Below are positions 5,200 through 8,510 of a stretch of 8,510 bases of DNA, piece by piece. This DNA comes from Lentisphaerota bacterium (lineage in GTDB: Bacteria; Verrucomicrobiota; Lentisphaeria; Oligosphaerales; Oligosphaeraceae). Every line of letters begins with the position of its first letter. The stretch's first letter is position 1. The translations under genes and the position numbers were made by a program. Under the pieces are notes generated by a model. It was not told the DNA's origin. It saw only the letters and a list, made by a program, of their open reading frames with translations, and did not search any database. Location: the NCBI GenBank assembly GCA_012800565.1, contig JAAZIZ010000177.1, positions 1-8,510 of the forward strand, read 5' to 3'.

Positions 5200-8100
5200 T
5201 CAATCGCCGAGGATATTTTCATCGACCTTGAGTCTCAGTTTCAGGTATGCGCCTCGTCCTTTATTGCTGCCGCCGGTCAGGTCGGAATCAAAGGAGTCGA
5301 AGGAATATCCGGTTGACAGCCAGAGGTTTTTAACGACTCTGGCGCCGAATTCGATGAATCCGCCATGCGAGATTGCCTGCGCATCATGGGCATTGAGCAG
5401 GCGGTATCCGATGCTGGTATCAAAGCGTTCGCTGAGATCATAAGAAAGGCGAGCGCTGATCATGTCGGTGTAGCTCTGCTCACCGTAGTCGCTGACCAGT
5501 TTGCCGGCGTATTTGGCGGCTGCCTGGAGGCGTTTGCTGAACTGATAGACCATTTCCAAAGAAGCGATATAGCTGTCGGTATCCATGCCGATATTGGAAG
5601 TCTTATCGGTTTCATGCTTGTATTCGAATTTCTGCAACAGATTGAGGCGGTCATGGGCAATCGGGCGGTAAGAGAAGCCGGCCAGCAGACGGGAAACCGT
5701 GCGGCTGCCCTGCGCGTCAAAATCATCCCGGAAATAGCGTGCCCGGCTGAGGAAAGAGAGTTCCCGGCTGAGTTTGCTGGCCAGCCCCAACTCCGCCAGC
5801 TGCGTGGTGGAATCACTGGCATTACGGTATTCCAGGCGGGAGGTGATTTTCAGCGTGTCACTGGGCAGATATTCGGCGGCGGTGGCAAACGCGAAGGCAT
5901 CCGGACGGTTGCGGCGTTCTTCACCGCGCGTGGTTTTCTGGTTTTCGACGCTCAGGCTGCCGGAAAGCGTATCGGTCAGCCGGAAAGTATTGCGCAGGCC
6001 GATGCTTTGCTGCAGGGCTTTTCCGTCCATGCCGTCAGCCATGCGGTATTCCTGGAAACCGACCGTATTCTTGGCGATATCGATTTCCATACCGAACAGT
6101 GTATTCAGCTCACTGCGTTCGGTATATTTGGCGCGTTCTTCCTTGATAAAGAGACGTCCTTTGCCGGGTATGCGAAGCTGCAGGCCGACCTGGCTGAGGC
6201 TGGTCCGGGTATCCTTCAGTTCCTGCGTATGGCTCAAGGTCAGCGAGAGGTTTTCCCAGAGTTGCGTTTCGCTGGCAAGGGTCACCGCCAGAGAGTCATC
6301 AAGGGTCTCTTCATGGATATCAAATGAAGAACGTCCCATGGATTGGAACGGACGCAGAATGGTCACCGGAATCGGCTCGTCACTCGAATTTTCATGGCTG
6401 ATCTGCAAGGCAATTTTGCTCTTCTCGAACTGTTTTTCCAGTTTCATTTTAGCCAGGAACTGAGTGTTGTCGTAGAACCGGTCATGCGTATCGATGACCT
6501 GGCCAAAAAGGCTGGTTTTCGAGTCAAACTTGTATTCCAGATCGAAAGCGCTTTCGCGGCGTCCGCGCTGTGCATCGGTGGCGGAGAGATTCTGGAAGTC
6601 TTCGCCGATATCGCGGTGATAGGCGTGCAACGTGAGGTTTTCCAGCGGTTTGCTTTCGAATTCAACAGACCAGGCCTGATCGCTGGCCGCAGCAAAGCCT
6701 GGATTGCTGTCAAACAGCGAGTCGCTCTGGGCGATTTCGGCTTTCAAGGTGCTGCTGGCCGGCAGGCGCAAGGTCAGATCAGCGCCGAACAAGGTCTCAT
6801 CGTGGATCGGGTTCTCCTCGACGATTCCGGTCAACCCGAGGTCCAGGTTTTTGGTCAGTTTGACGACAGCGCGGGTACCGTAGTTGAATTCCTTGTCGGC
6901 GCCGGATTCGCACTCGTAGGTGACTGACAGGTAGATTGGATTCAGGTCTTCGTCCGAACTGGGCACCGGTGCCTTGAAAAGAATTGCCCCTCTCTCGTAA
7001 TCAATCTCATAATCCGTGCCGCGGGACTTGCTTTCGCTGGACAGAATCTGCCCGGGACGCGTGCGGTCGCGCACTTCGAGGACGACCCGTTCGCTGCCGT
7101 CGACAACGCGGTCATGGGTCAGGAAATAGTAGCCTGATATTCCCCGCCCGGCGATGACATCGACAACCTGGACCTGGTCGGAGTGGGCGATAAAGCTGCT
7201 GACTTTAAGACGCTCGGTATTCAGGTCAGCCTTGAGCCCGGTAAAGGTACGCGTATACTTGCTCAAGGTGGTGTCATTGAAGTCGGTATGGAAGTCTCCA
7301 TAGAGCAGGCGGGACTTGCCGTGATCGAGGCGCAGGTAGAGCTTGTCGCGGGATTTGGCATCAAACCCGCTTTCGCTCTCATCGCCATAGACCGGATATT
7401 TATCCTCCGAATCCGGGTCTGTCGTATTTTCGCGGAAGAAGTCATCGCGTTCCGGCTGATGCGAATCATAAGCGGCAGTCAGCAGCAGATTTTCACTGAT
7501 TTTACCTTTGGCGAAGAAGGCACCCCGAAATCCTGCATAAGAGCCTTTCTGCGCCCAGTCGTTGCTGCTGTTGGTCATGCCGGAGAAATCATCTCCGCTG
7601 CCGCGCCCGATGGTCAGCTCCCCGATGCCCAGCAGCAGGAAGTCGCGCAGATGTGGTGCAAAGAAAATTTCCCGCTTTTCCGTCACGGCAGCAAAAGTGG
7701 CATAAATAGTAGCCTGGCCACTTTCGCGCGGCGCCCGGATACTGAAGCTGGTCATTCCGTTGCGGTATGGCAGCTGATGGCCGGCGGTATTGGGATCGAG
7801 GTCTTCTTCGATGATCTCGCCGGCGGACAGTTCGATGCTCATCAGACCGTCATAACGGAGCGGCAGTTTGTCGCGGTCATAAACGGCAATACGCACTTTG
7901 AGTTCAGATTGGCCATCGGCGACGAGTTTCTCCTCTTCAGGGCTGATCAGGAGCATGGCCGGCGCACCCGGACAGCGGATGCCGATCGTTTTCTGCCCGC
8001 GCACATTGCCGAAGTTGTCCCGCATTTCGACTGCCAGCACATTCCGACAGCCGGATTTCAGCGGCACATTGATGTATTCATGCAGTGCAATCCGCTTGGC

Positions 8101-8510
8101 GGGATGGACCATGCTGCGACCGATCTGGGTGGATGGAACTGCCTCCCCATTGACTTTCAAGGTCAACTGCGCACCCTGAGCAGCCTTCAGCATCACATTG
8201 ACCCGATCGCCGGAGGCAATGCTGCCGTCCGACGGACTCAGGATGGCCAGCTCGGGCGTCATGCTTTCGAGGCGTTCCTCCCAGGTGGGTTCGGGCACGG
8301 ACGGCTCAACCGCAGCTTTTGGGGCTGCTGTCGCGGTTTCAGTTGTTTTCTCCTGGTCCGGCGGTGCTTCTTTAAGGGCGAAATTGGCTTTATAGAGTCC
8401 GCCGGGCTGATGGATATCAACGAATTGTGAGTTGCTGCCGCCCAGGAAACGGTTGCCGGTTGGCAGGGCTTTGTCTGCCTTGATGTCGAGTCTGAGGACA
8501 TGGGTCCCGG
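5200..8510 (-). CDS. Large outer-membrane beta-barrel protein with Ig/invasin-like N-terminal domains (5' end outside window)
   Basis: The frame is open from the window end to the TGA at 5202-5200: at least 1102 residues, N-terminus missing. A GTG at 8298 is not taken as the start because coding continues upstream (LRLDIKADKALPTGNRFL, then a Thr/Ala/Pro/Glu-rich linker). Visible order, counting from the first full codon: beta-rich piece 1-50; charged linker about 51-88; Ig-like domain about 89-180 with Cys154 and Cys179; second, invasin-like domain about 183-292; FAPHLRDFLLLGIGELTIGRG-type transition near 293; then about 800 residues of alternating polar/hydrophobic strands and Asp/Asn/Gly-rich turns. 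Conserved-looking points are YPVYGDES (371-378), LLYGDFHTDF (411-420), AGRGISGYYFL (463-473) and VRDRTRPGQ (489-497). It ends with a strand (GAYLKLRLKVDEN). This layout resembles large Ig-plus-barrel proteins of diverse Gram-negatives whose function is uncharacterised. Surface or export role is inferred. Confidence 0.82.
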   Translation of the reverse strand, partial: GTHVLRLDIKADKALPTGNRFLGGSNSQFVDIHQPGGLYKANFALKEAPPDQEKTTETATAAPKAAVEPSVPEPTWEERLESMTPELAILSPSDGSIASGDRVNVMLKAAQGAQLTLKVNGEAVPSTQIGRSMVHPAKRIALHEYINVPLKSGCRNVLAVEMRDNFGNVRGQKTIGIRCPGAPAMLLISPEEEKLVADGQSELKVRIAVYDRDKLPLRYDGLMSIELSAGEIIEEDLDPNTAGHQLPYRNGMTSFSIRAPRESGQATIYATFAAVTEKREIFFAPHLRDFLLLGIGELTIGRGSGDDFSGMTNSSNDWAQKGSYAGFRGAFFAKGKISENLLLTAAYDSHQPERDDFFRENTTDPDSEDKYPVYGDESESGFDAKSRDKLYLRLDHGKSRLLYGDFHTDFNDTTLSKYTRTFTGLKADLNTERLKVSSFIAHSDQVQVVDVIAGRGISGYYFLTHDRVVDGSERVVLEVRDRTRPGQILSSESKSRGTDYEIDYERGAILFKAPVPSSDEDLNPIYLSVTYECESGADKEFNYGTRAVVKLTKNLDLGLTGIVEENPIHDETLFGADLTLRLPASSTLKAEIAQSDSLFDSNPGFAAASDQAWSVEFESKPLENLTLHAYHRDIGEDFQNLSATDAQRGRRESAFDLEYKFDSKTSLFGQVIDTHDRFYDNTQFLAKMKLEKQFEKSKIALQISHENSSDEPIPVTILRPFQSMGRSSFDIHEETLDDSLAVTLASETQLWENLSLTLSHTQELKDTRTSLSQVGLQLRIPGKGRLFIKEERAKYTERSELNTLFGMEIDIAKNTVGFQEYRMADGMDGKALQQSIGLRNTFRLTDTLSGSLSVENQKTTRGEERRNRPDAFAFATAAEYLPSDTLKITSRLEYRNASDSTTQLAELGLASKLSRELSFLSRARYFRDDFDAQGSRTVSRLLAGFSYRPIAHDRLNLLQKFEYKHETDKTSNIGMDTDSYIASLEMVYQFSKRLQAAAKYAGKLVSDYGEQSYTDMISARLSYDLSERFDTSIGYRLLNAHDAQAISHGGFIEFGARVVKNLWLSTGYSFDSFDSDLTGGSNKGRGAYLKLRLKVDENILGD

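Noticed and set aside
4577..5203. Minus-strand 208-codon frame across the DUF486 gene and kinase start
   Set aside because: It overlaps in another frame two genes with clear family motifs and ribosome sites, and its product shows no family pattern.
8296..8298. GTG at 8298 as the start of the barrel protein
   Set aside because: The same frame continues without a stop for 70 more codons to the window edge with protein-like sequence, so this Val is internal to a linker.
7183..8430. Plus-strand open frame of 415 codons, and similar ones at 5365-6927
   Set aside because: They are opposite the barrel-protein gene, whose own frame runs uninterrupted for more than 1100 codons with coherent beta-strand periodicity. 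The antisense products show no domain, signal or ribosome site.

Overview
The window is ordinary chromosomal DNA of a GC-rich, Gram-negative (two-membrane) bacterium. The outer envelope is inferred from a large predicted outer-membrane beta-barrel protein. The short tandem arrays and palindromic hairpins between two convergent genes recall dispersed repeats I remember from Lentisphaerota/Verrucomicrobiota-type (PVC) genomes. The placement is therefore a tentative PVC relative, possibly Lentisphaerota; it rests on repeat style and gene flavour, not on a marker gene.

Layout, left to right. Positions 1-405 (+) hold the C-terminal end of an unrecognised membrane protein that begins before the window. 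After a weak hairpin comes a two-gene plus-strand unit: folD (469-1362; methylene-tetrahydrofolate dehydrogenase/cyclohydrolase) overlaps by 11 bases an RsmB/NOP-family RNA cytosine-5 methyltransferase gene (1352-2713). Positions 2714-2953 carry no gene. This convergent 3'-3' gap is packed with low-complexity arrays (9-bp GTCGGAC units, then 8- and 9-bp TCCCAT units) and three strong hairpins with three-base loops.

The rest is on the minus strand. A promoter-like sequence (5135-5162) precedes a three-gene unit: a small DUF486 DMT-family membrane protein (5079-4738), a PfkB-family 2-keto-3-deoxygluconate-type kinase (4692-3595) and a KDPGal/KDPG aldolase (3598-2954), the last two joined by an ATGA overlap. 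Kinase and aldolase form the lower part of an Entner-Doudoroff/hexuronate-type route: 2-keto-3-deoxy sugar acid to its 6-phosphate, then to pyruvate plus glyceraldehyde 3-phosphate. The DUF486 protein may be a transporter for this route, but that is only an operon inference. Two near-identical A/T palindromes flank the start of this unit and could be operators.

Upstream of that unit, positions 8510-5200 (minus) encode at least 1102 residues of a giant envelope protein: Ig/invasin-like beta domains followed by a long predicted outer-membrane beta-barrel. Its frame stays open to the window end, so its start lies outside.

No tRNA, rRNA, CRISPR array, transposase or defence system was seen. The most unusual parts are the repeat-packed convergent gap (which appears to reach the aldolase stop codon), the paired palindromes and the large barrel protein.
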